64,000 nt of DNA from Litomosoides sigmodontis (taxonomy: Eukaryota; Nematoda; Chromadorea; Rhabditida; Onchocercidae): positions 7,709,865 through 7,773,864 of the forward strand of contig OY718806.1 of the NCBI GenBank assembly GCA_963070105.1, given 5' to 3'. The position numbers were made by a program, and so were the translations under genes. This document shows, in pieces, positions 53,659 to 64,000 of the stretch (position 1 is its first letter; every line of letters starts with the position of its first letter). The notes beneath the pieces were generated by a model. It did not search any database, had not been told where the DNA came from, and saw only the letters and a list, made by a program, of their open reading frames with translations.

Positions 53659-56600
53659 TCATCTATCAAACTGATTGGAATTGTAAGCCTCGAGATCATA
53701 GAATGAGGCTTTAATTGAGCGACCACCAAAGAACCGTCCGTTCAAATCAACGAATGCCTTTATTGCTTGACCCACATTTGTAAATTCGATAAATATGCGA
53801 ACCGCTTCATCATCCTTGACTTGGAGAAGCTGAAAACCAAGCATGTGTTAAATTGATTATACCAGGAGGGATAACAGGAGATCATTTCCTTCAGAACAAA
53901 AACATACCCTAAAAATGACAACTTTATTGACCTGCCCGTACTTCTTCATCTCATCCTTCACTTCTGGCTCCAGCTGATCGTCAATTTCTTCTGGGCTAAC
54001 CATATTCTAAAGAACATTAATAATAAAACAGTAACTAACACAATAACGTATATTTTGGGTCCCGCAATATATTTTGAATAAGCAGAAACATTCGAGAACA
54101 AAAAAATGTAATGCTTAAATTTCTAGTTTCCTCATACTCACCATTAACAACTCGTCTAGAAAATTATTAATGAAATCATTATAACACCCAAACCGATAAA
54201 ACAGTTAAAGAAATGCATGAAATTATATATGATACTCTTTATGTAATTTCATGCATCTAAAGAAATCTTACCCGCAGCAGCAGTATGCGCGATGACTCTT
54301 TCAGAGCTTCAGTGACATCCACTGCTGGCGTCACACTTACAGGTAGCAATGGTGGAGGTGAAGTAGACGGTTCGGCTGCAATAAAACTAACAAATATTCA
54401 AAAAACCTATTCCAGACATGGGAATGTTTATAAAAACAATGTCAACTTATGCTTTATAAATAATATCTAAAACAAACCTCGGACATTCAGTTCGTGTTCA
54501 TTCACTATAACTCCGGAGTTCTTCCCTAGCCTCTCAACCTTTAAAGCCGTACTCATCCCCTGACCAGACCGTCCCAAACCTGCACCCTCCTAAAAACGAA
54601 AAAAAACGGCTATCAATACTAACAGCGGGCAGCTCATAATAATTAAATAATTATGTGTATAATAATTAAATAACTATAGTAATTAAAAAATAGCAAAAAT
54701 TATGCCTAATTTCGGACTAACAAATATATATAGATTATAATATAATATAATATAATATAATATAATATAATATAATATAATATAATATAATATAATATAA
54801 TATAATATAATATAATATAATATAATATAATATAATATAATATAATATAATATAATATAATATAATATAATATAATATAATTATAATATAATATAATATA
54901 ATATAATATAATATAATATAATATAATATAATATAATATAATATAATATAATATAATATAATATAATATAATATAATATAATATAATATAATATAATATA
55001 ATATAATATAATATAATATAATATAATATAATATAATATAATATAATATAATATAATATAATATAATATAATATAATATAATATTAATATAATATAATAT
55101 AATATAATATAATATAATATAATATAATATAATATAATATAATATAATATAATATAATATAATATAATATAATATAATATAATATAATATAATATAATAT
55201 AATATAATATAATATAATATAATATAATATAATATAATATAATATAATATAATATAATATAATATAATATAATATAATATAATATAATATAATATAATAT
55301 AATATAATATAATATAATATAATATAATATAATATAATATAATATAATATAATATAATATAATATAATATAATATAATATAATATAATATAATATAATAT
55401 AATATAATATAATATAATATAATATAATATAATATATAATATAATATAATATATAATATAATATAATATATAATATAATATAATATAATATAATATAATA
55501 TAATATAATATAATATAATATAATATAATATAATATAATATAATATAATATAATATAATATAATATAATATAATATAATATAATATAATATAATATAATA
55601 TAATATAATATAATATAATATAATATAATATAATATAATATAATATAATATAATATAATATAATATAATATAATATAATATAATATAATATAATATAATA
55701 TAATATAATATAATATAATATAATATAATATACAATATAATATAATATATTAATATAACATAATAATATATAACAAATATAATATATGTATAGTATATAT
55801 ATACACAATTCTATATCTCTCAAATCAGTCATAATCACATAATCACTTCAAACGTTCATTTTCTTTAGTTTAAAACACCGAAAACATTCATGTTCTGAAA
55901 TTAACAATAAAATTTCTCTCATACTTTGTAACCAAATTTGGACATAATGTTAGCAGCAACTCCCAGACCCTTTCCAGCGCCAAACGACGGAATAAATGAG
56001 GGTGGTGGCATGTCAGAAGCCGTACTGCCGTTACCAGAGTCTGCTGGTAGTTCAACTCTACTGTCTTCTTCCATCAGAGTCTTGGGTGGTGCAATTGCCG
56101 CTCCGGCTGTACGTTTTGCAATTTCTTCCTGATGCTCCCTAAATAAGAAAATAAATAAATAAATGTCATTCAAAAAATAAACGCCTTTACTCTTATCTCC
56201 CGGTTACAGAAAAAGAAGACCAGCAATTAGCAACGGTATGAAATACCTGTTTAATCTTTCAGCAATTTCTTTTGCAATTTTTTCTCTTGCCCTTCTCTCA
56301 TCCATTTTCTGCTTATGTTTACTATAGTCAGTTGGAGCTGTAGGATTGTATTCATCTTCAATCAAAACTTCACCAAAAAGAAATACCTAAAACATATAGG
56401 ATAACGATTCGTTCCGTAAAAGTCTTTAAGAACAAGAACTGAATGTTTTTTTATTCCCATATGCTGTTAGAACATACCTTATCCTCTTTCAATGCTTTGG
56501 GTATGAATGAAAGCGGTGGTCCATCGCCCAGAGGTACTTTATGAGGGCGCAAGATAGGGCACTTCGAAGGACGACTTTTTGCAGATAAATCAACAACAGG

Positions 56601-56946
56601 CGTAACCACACTCCGCTCAAAAAAACGTAAGTCATATCAAACATTTATTTTTAATGAGATATCAATTTCCATAATTGTACAAGTTGATCTTAATAAGATA
56701 AAAAGATAAGCGAACCTGTTGCTGGGTCAATTGTGTTTTTTTAATGTGTATCTGTGACTGAAGAAGTCTCAAAGACGATGGAAGACCTAAAGCGAATAAA
56801 TTAGCAGCAGATATAAATACATTATGATTTAGAAAAAGTATGATAAGGCATTTTAGCTTATTCGATGAAAAACCTTTTTTTGGCAACCGGCCATCGTCTC
56901 CCTTTTCGTGAACTGGATCTTCACCAAATATATCATAAAGCGACAT
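53659..56946 (-). CDS. RBM17: SPF45/RBM17, alternative-splicing factor
   Basis: Nine exons in transcript order: 56946-56874, 56786-56716, 56615-56478, 56386-56247, 56138-55925, 54589-54478, 54375-54272, 54006-53908, 53829-53659; in phase, 373 residues (human 401). It begins MSLYDIFGED and has the SPF45 blocks SLRLLQSQ, VVTPVVDL, EDEYNPTAPTDYSKHK, GAAIAPP, a G-patch (GAGKGLGVAANIMSKFGYK joined to EGAGLGRSGQGMSTAL) and a C-terminal UHM: ILLLRNMVSPEEID, VKDEMKKYGQVNKVVIF, DDEAVRIFIEF and DLNGRFFGGR. The R-F-F of the UHM corresponds to the R-x-F motif that binds ULMs of SF3B1, U2AF65 and SF1. SPF45 acts in 3' splice-site choice, particularly short introns. The G-patch is split by an intron of 1,335 bp that is mostly TATAA repeat. 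Confidence 0.93.
54142..54155 (-). other. Cryptic 14-nt microexon in RBM17 intron 7
   Basis: On the minus strand, TTTTCTAG precedes and GTGAGT follows a 14-base segment ACGAGTTGTTAATG. Inclusion after the phase-0 exon ending at 54272 would read Thr-Ser-Cys-stop, so it would act as a poison exon. Use is unproven. Confidence 0.3.
54736..55760. repeat. (TATAA)n pentanucleotide array, about 1.0 kb
   Basis: About 200 TATAA units with very few interruptions: an extra ATT near 54880, ATATTAATAT at 55081, ATATATAAT insertions between 55432 and 55472, and degeneration after 55730. The long Ile-Leu-Tyr frames on the minus strand are artefacts. It lies wholly inside RBM17 intron 5. Confidence 0.98.
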
Positions 56947-58167
56947 GTTGTGAAAATTTCACCAAGAACGTAAATAAATCTTATTAGTAATCAAATATTA
57001 GCATCTGAAGAAAACAACATATTCTTCAAGAAATTATGATAAACAATAGTCAAGCGCCTTTCTGAATGATTTTAGATTAGGATAACGAGTAAAAAATCTG
57101 TAGCAAATGCATTTTCTAATAATTAACACAAACAATTTAAAAGTAAAAGTTCTCTACAGGCTATTTTGATTGGAACTTCTCTTTTCTCTGACAAGTTATG
57201 TTGCCGCAATGATGACCAACTTACAGTCGCTTCACCGCTCTATTAAGATTACGAAGTCCTTGTCTTTATCTACCTCTAAGAGATGGAATTTGCATCTGTT
57301 ATTGAAAAAAACCGTTTTATGTCTATCATAAATTAATTCATCCTTGTACTTATGTGAAGCCACTTACTTCATCAAATCGATGACACATTAAAAGAAAAAA
57401 AGAAACCAACATTAAAATAACGCAGCAAGCGAGAGTGAAACCCACTCCAATGCTGGACGAGTCATTAAATACCAAATGTTAATACCTCCAGGCTCGAAAG
57501 GCAATACTGCAGAGTTGGTTCGTGTTGGCAATTTGGATGTTGAGGAGTTGTCCATTGAATTCTAGGTTTGGAGAAGTATTTGGAAGGAGGGGGAGATGTA
57601 GTTCACGGGTTCAGCACATGTTAAAAGCCTAAGGTTACTTGCATCATTTTTTGAATGATTCTTAAATGTATCAAAGGTCAGATAGGAACTCCACAATACA
57701 ACAGAACAACTATTCGCTATCTTTATTTTCATTTGCAGGAGCGAGGATTAATTATGGCATTACAGTTGGAGCACACAGCATATGCACATTACGGATGAAT
57801 GATTCACTGAATTCGGGAGCTACTTATCAGCGTACCTGTTAATCAAGCGGTCCACCGTGTTTGAGCGATTAGCGCAATAATCATTTATCGAAACAATTAC
57901 ATTGCTCGGTATTATTTGATTTTTCTTCATTTCATGCAACTTAACCTTTATTCATGTAACCAAAAAAAATCAATTACTAGGTTCTCAATGCTAGGAATTA
58001 GCCATACTCGATGCACAGTAGTGCCGAACATGTCGCTCATCATCTGTTATTTGCTTAATTACAAATTTAATATTAAATACATTTAAATGCAAATTTAATA
58101 TTTTATAAAAAAAATTAATGACAATATAATCACACTTCTCAATGTTTATGCTTTACAACAAATTGTT
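56947..58167. other. Intergenic, channel 3' end to RBM17 start
   Basis: 1.2 kb between two leftward genes. No supportable exon, and no RNA gene recognised. Confidence 0.45.
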
Positions 58168-58172
58168 TTATT
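58167..58172 (-). terminator. AATAAA overlapping the channel stop codon
   Basis: On the minus strand the last codons read ACA AAA TAA followed by AA, so an AATAAA hexamer overlaps the stop. If functional it would give an extremely short 3' UTR; it may be chance in AT-rich DNA. Confidence 0.3.
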
Positions 58173-61100
58173 TTGTGTCTTTCATTCTTGTATTACATGC
58201 ACCCTCAAGTCTGGCGAGTCGTTGCTTCAAATCTGATGACATATTCTGCAAAGTGATTTTAAGGAAGAATTTTTTTTATCAGTGGAAGTGGTTGCTATTA
58301 TTTCAATACCAAAATGACAGGCAATATATTGATAATAAGGCTTACATCAAACATTTCATACAGTTGGTTAATTTCGTCACAAAGCGAGTTAATTGTTCTC
58401 CCAGTTCTTTCAAGCTGTTCCTCCAACGTTACAGTGCTGCCATAAGAACTCTGTTCAGTGGCTATTGTGTTATTCCAACAGCCGTCATCTCGAAGCATCT
58501 TAAGCGCTGAAGATTTTTTTTTATGCGACTTATGCGATTATTTTATGCTTTGCAAAGAAAACTGGGAATGATGATTTATTGTAATCTTTCGTAAGATTTA
58601 ACCTTTCTGTGTTAAATTTTGTTGGGCTAGGGGATATTCTTTCAAGATATCGTTTACATCCTCTTGACGTAGAATATAAACATCGGTGTATCCAACCGAA
58701 CGAATTGTCATGGTATGCTTATTAGCGTAGGCCTTTCCAGATAAATTAAGAATGGCCAATTGACCAAAAACTGCGCCTTCCTTTAAGATTCCAAAGACAA
58801 CTTTGCCATCATCACTGACATAGTTAAGCTGTCCGCGTTTCACAATATACATTTCCTGTAAAAATATTATTTCATATATTTGAAAAGGCCAATATTTTAT
58901 AACCACAACTCCTCTGTAAGTCCCGTAAGCCATTTTACACTATTGTGGTTTTGATTAGGCAGATTTTACTAAAGTAATCCTACCCGTGCCAATTCACCTC
59001 GACGACATATATAGTCATTTGGATTGAAAAGTTGAAATTTCAATCGAAGAATGAGTTCGAAGAGTAATCCTTGTTCAAAGTCCTAAATGGGAATATTATA
59101 TTATGTCATTACGTTAAAATATCATCAGAAGTAGCATCAAAGGTGATGGGAACAAAATTTCCGAAAGAAATAATATTCTCGAAATTAAATTGCCTTTCGT
59201 TTTTTTTGCTGAAGTTAAAAATAAATCTTCCGTACCCGAAATAATTCGACATGTTTCAAAGTTACCATGTGTAAATGTATCGCCAACTGACTGTGCAACT
59301 TTCTAGGTAATCCACCCAGAAGCACCTTAAATTATTGTATGTCACTTTGCAACGATACGTCGAAATTTTAAGATCATATGAACAAGCAAAAAGTAGAAGA
59401 AACGGTTACACTTTCATCTTTGGAAATTCCTTGGTCATGAATGTAGTCGCAGCAATTTAAGACTCTCTTCTGAATATCAGAATCCACTTTTCTAAAGATT
59501 AAACATACAGGCAGTCAATTATGTATTTCTATACAAATTCTGACCGTAGAAGTACTTAATCTTGCAATCTTTTAGCATTACAGCAAATAGGCACCTATAA
59601 TCCATGTAAAATTTAATTCCATCGAGAGTCTCTTGAAATTCGGATTTTTCTTTATTCATTATTGATATGACATTTCCCACTGAGCCAACAATTACGGCAA
59701 AAATTACCAAACCAATTAGTGTGTCGACAACTTCAAGTGAGTTCTCCAATGAGTTCATTGGGTAGGGCTAAAAGTTATTCGTAGAATTGCAATCGTCGTA
59801 AATAGCACATTTTTCCCGAGTAATTTCATTTAATTTTTGAGCGGATTAAATTTTAAGTGATAAACCTGTTACCACGTTAGTCTTTAAGAGGTTCACACCA
59901 CCAAATAATTGCTTGAAACAATCCGCTAATCAGATCGCCAATGAGAAACGTAATGTTAACCACCTGTTTCTCTTTAGTAATAAAACAGCTATCCATATAA
60001 CTTGCTATGCTTTAACCTGTCTTAGCGCCGCAAAAGTCGTATTGTGACAGACTGTTTAGGCCTAACATAATGGAAAGAACTTTAAAGTCAAAAAGCGATT
60101 AAAACCTGTTGTCCTTTCGTTGTTAATGTCAATGATGACCAATAAATTGACAATGCGTATTCTTTACTGAAGTTTGGAAATGTCAGTACTTCTGATCTGA
60201 AGTATACAAGTTTGAATTCGCTGAGAGTTATTTATGCATGACTTAAAAAGAAATACAGTTGAAGCGCGTGTAATCTACCTGTTTCTCCAATGCTGCATCA
60301 TTTCGTCAATATATGCAATGCGATTGCTTACATTTCTTCCTGTTTCATTAAAGCTGCAACTTGTTAATTCGCTTGCTAGTAGGAATGTGTTACATTTCGG
60401 GATTACGGGATCCGCAATTTTCGTATAAGTGAATTGCCATACTTTGGGATCCTCACCTGCATCAATTATTTCAATGCCGGAACACTTGGATTACCAGCAG
60501 GCATTTGAGACATTTTTTCTGTTAAATTCATGATTATTTGCTCGAAAAAGATCCATATTTTGAGTATTATTACATGCAGTTAAAACTTTGAAATGACCTG
60601 ATGATTAAACATACTGTAAATGCCGCTCGTAACACTAATTAGAAAATATGCAGCAGCGTTCCAGTGAAATAGCACAACGCATGTCATTATGAGGATGAAT
60701 ATCTTGAATGCGTTTGGCCGATTTGTACGAATTTCCGTACGGTTAATGAAATAACTGATACGGTACGATTTTAACAGACGATTAAAACGTATGAACGATA
60801 TGTCACCGCGATATATTAATAGAAAGTCAAGTGGAAATATACTGCTAGCATCCAACCAAAAACGACAACTGAAATATCACAGTTGTTTACAACTACCAAT
60901 ACTTCCAAAGTATCGACCACTATGTGAATGTCTAGGAGTTCACCGTTATGCATCAGTTTAATCTGCAAAATCAGTAATTCTACTCATCAAACTATAAGGT
61001 CTTGTCTCATTGTGACTAGGCAAAATAAATTCCTCTAAATTTCATATGAATTTCTTCATTTTCACCATTTTTTTATTTTTAATTATTCGATTTTATTATT

Positions 61101-61832
61101 ATTTTATCGAGGTTTTAATTTATTTTATCTAGTGATTTGCTTAAGTATTTTAAGGTTATTTTATAAAAAAACAAAAAAATGTTTATGAGGCTGCCATTAA
61201 GAAAGTATGCAAAGTGGTACTGTCTCATGAACTACCAGAACAAGCATCTTAATGTGTTACGCCGCACAGTGTCTTCGTCCCATAATTCGTTGCATGAATA
61301 TTAAAAAAAATTTTCTTCCTGGGACGAAAACTTTCCTCAACTTATAGTAAGCGTGAACTTACCTGTGAAAATATTTCCCGGCCTGAACTCTTAGGTTACC
61401 AGTATCTACACCATCATCAATACTACCTGTAATAAGTATCTTCTTTTGTCATTTTTACTCATTAGATTATTATGAACATTTGTTCAGTGCAGCAAGATCA
61501 AAATTTGACTGATGCATGATAAAACTGATAATTTTGATTGAAATCAGAATTTTGAAGCCTTGACCGTTGGAAATCGATTTCTGTTAAGGCCTTCGATTCA
61601 CTGTTAGTGGTAACAAAACTCACAAATTCGTGATTGCACGAAGATGTCAATTAAAAATACGATGTCGGATATAAGATTACAAGTTAGCCAGTAGTAAAAG
61701 TAATAAATGTAAATTTCCCGGTAAACAAATATCACAACCATAAGCAGATTATAAAAGCAGCCCACACAAACAAGTGCTGTCCAGTAGTACAACAGAGGTG
61801 ACGTTGGCTTCACCACAAAGAATATCATTCTT
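58168..61832 (-). CDS. Cyclic-nucleotide-gated channel subunit (CNGA/TAX-4 family, divergent), 5' incomplete
   Basis: Twelve exons in transcript order: 61832-61624, 61426-61363, 60868-60615, 60456-60279, 60166-60106, 59767-59595, 59491-59410, 59325-59236, 59082-58984, 58855-58603, 58506-58346, 58245-58168; about 567 residues from before S1. S1-S2 contain YYWLTCNLISDIVFLIDIFV; S4 has FIRFNRLLKSYRI and then NRTEIRTNRPNAFKI; S5 has LFHWNAAAYF. The pore helix is EYALSIYWSSLTLTT followed by KGQQPYP; S6 is LIGLVIFAVIVGSVGNVIS. A C-linker, a CNBD (DYICRRGELAREMYIVKRG, FGQLAIL) and a C-terminal coiled coil (LEEQLERTGRTINSL, NQLYEMF, DLKQRLARLE) follow. That coiled coil is typical of A-type subunits. 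Such channels carry sensory currents in nematode neurons. The first exon begins in phase 2, so N-terminal exons lie further upstream and were not found. Pore and CNBD are atypical (see findings). Confidence 0.9.
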
Positions 61833-62811
61833 CTGCAAAGAGATTTGAAATATGCATTACACTAAATATGTGAAATAGTAATGGAACTCGTTTTAACAGT
61901 CTAACAGACACCTTTTTCACATTTATTGAACACTGACAACTAAGGTTAACTGAAATGATTTACGGTATCTTTGAGGCACCTATGCGGTTTATGTTCATTA
62001 CGTTTAATGACCTCAATAACCCATGGAAATTATTCATTCAAATTTATCCATTATTTCATCCAAAAAGAAAGCAATAAAACTTCTTCCTTAATGAAGAATT
62101 CAGAAAATGATAGATGGACAGGTAATTTGTTTTGCTTTTCAGTCTGTCAGCAAAACGGTCATCTTTTGCAGTCTCAGAACTTTTTACAGGTTTTATTTAA
62201 GGTACGATTGAGAGAAATAGGTGATTAAAATTTAAACTTCATACGACGCGTTCATGCAGCTGCGTTTCTTGAAATTTTTTACATCGATTTAGGTTAGATT
62301 GAAGAGCGAGGGAGTGGTGCTAATATGCGAATAACTTTCGTAGCTGAAATCAGCAAACAGTGATGGGAAGAAGAGGGAAGGATGCGAAGTTTGCTTAGCA
62401 TTGTGTTGACACGAATTAAGTTGGAAGCATACTTATCGCCTTGGAAACCATTTCAGTCTTTCAGTTTCCTTAGCAAAACACCCAGGTGAACGAAAAACTG
62501 ACGGCGACACTCTTCGATGTGTTCCAAGCAACTTATCTCTCCTGCAGCTTGTTGTCCTTTAACTGAATTAACAGCATTTAACGTTCGGCAAGAAATTAAA
62601 CGCTTCAAACTGTTATAAATTCTTTGAAATTTTCGAAATTCTCTAGCTGCAACCTATCTATATTTGTACATGCGAGGTATGAAATGTTCCAATCTCTACA
62701 CATATACCTCCTTTTTTATTATTAATTTTAAATACTCATGCTTCACCACGTCGTTTTCAGATATAACAATCCATACTTTATGTTTCTGCAACCGAGAACA
62801 CCTTATTATTA
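61833..62811. other. Upstream of the channel; N-terminal exons unresolved
   Basis: At least one more coding exon of the channel must lie upstream of 61832. Minus-strand candidates exist (for example an open stretch near 62160-62190 containing DRFADRLKSKTNY, and a short one near 62235-62265), but none has a convincing pair of splice sites and phase, so none is annotated. Confidence 0.4.
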
Positions 62812-63693
<882 letters not shown>

Positions 63694-63920
63694 GTGATAA
63701 GCAGTAGTGAATAACAATAAATAAGAGTAAGTGAAAATAAAAAATAGAAAAGAATAATAAATAAATAGAAAAAGAATAAATAATAACAAAAAAATAATAA
63801 GTAATAATGTAGAATAATGAATTACTTAGCAGTGATAACAATACAAATAGTAATAACGATAATGGTAGTGATAGTGTGATAGCGCGGTAGCTGTAGTGGT
63901 AGTGGCAGTGGCAGCATCAA
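63694..63920. repeat. Degenerate A-rich / GTA-GTG tract flanking the ATT array
   Basis: Immediately right of the ATT array the plus strand changes to A-rich AAT-type degenerate repeats (AATAATAAATAAATAG-like), then to GTAGTGGTAGTGGCAGTG-like triplets up to about 63915. It seems a decayed trinucleotide region. Confidence 0.7.
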
Positions 63921-64000
63921 CAGCATTACAAACAAAACACCCTAATGAGCCGGTCGGTCCGACGGAGGACGACCACTAGTCAGTCGCTCGTTCCTTGCGC

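Noticed and set aside
54735..55838. 367- and 284-residue Ile/Leu/Tyr open frames
   Set aside because: They are pure translations of the TATAA array inside an RBM17 intron.
60457..60520. Upstream extension of the channel turret exon
   Set aside because: The required frame contains a stop; splicing at GATGCAG (exon start 60456) joins in phase and aligns.
60900..60978. Exon candidate starting ATTAAACTG in the channel gene
   Set aside because: The phase from the previous exon would hit a stop, while skipping it gives KYFHSCRFWLDASS, which aligns with the S2-S3 linker and S3 of CNG channels.

Overview
The window looks like nuclear DNA of a nematode, most likely a clade III (filarial-type) species. 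It is AT-rich. Genes are compact and broken by many introns of about 50 to 1,300 bp with GT donors and TTTCAG/TTTTTAG acceptors, and several start codons lie 10-65 bases after a splice acceptor, as expected for spliced-leader trans-splicing. Individual protein lengths (e.g. a ~383-residue beclin) fit nematode orthologues. The species call is inference. I see no bacterial genes, CRISPR array, rRNA, convincing tRNA or transposase. Gene models were built by hand from ORF frames, splice sites, codon phase and remembered protein families; most close in phase from start to stop.

Layout, left to right: a PRA1/ARL6IP5-type membrane protein (minus, cut by the left edge); SEC13 (plus); MCTS1 (plus, 0.47 kb after SEC13); beclin (minus); SAR1 (plus); an SH3-PX-BAR sorting nexin of the SNX9/LST-4 type (minus); a BCL9/Legless-type Wnt co-activator (plus); a 28-exon KIND-FERM-PDZ scaffold (plus); an ACK-type tyrosine kinase (minus); tafazzin (plus); a 56-residue single-pass micropeptide (plus); peroxin PEX2 (minus); splicing factor SPF45/RBM17 (minus); and a cyclic-nucleotide-gated channel subunit (minus, N-terminal exons unresolved).

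Many of these act on membranes: SEC13 and SAR1 are both COPII components and lie within 11 kb; PRA1, SNX9, beclin, tafazzin and PEX2 act in ER export, endocytosis, autophagy, cardiolipin remodelling and peroxisome import. Divergent pairs (PRA1/SEC13, beclin/SAR1, SNX9/BCL9, ACK/tafazzin) share intergenic promoters of 0.4 to 2.2 kb. Convergent pairs are separated by gene-free stretches of up to 4 kb.

Two very long, nearly perfect microsatellites stand out: about 1.0 kb of (TATAA)n inside an RBM17 intron that splits the G-patch, and about 0.88 kb of (ATT)n beyond the channel gene. The most interesting leads are the phospholamban/sarcolipin-like micropeptide (48735-48905), the channel's altered pore (TTKGQQ where TTIGET is usual) and weakened nucleotide-binding residues, and a nematode BCL9 with all three short homology motifs.
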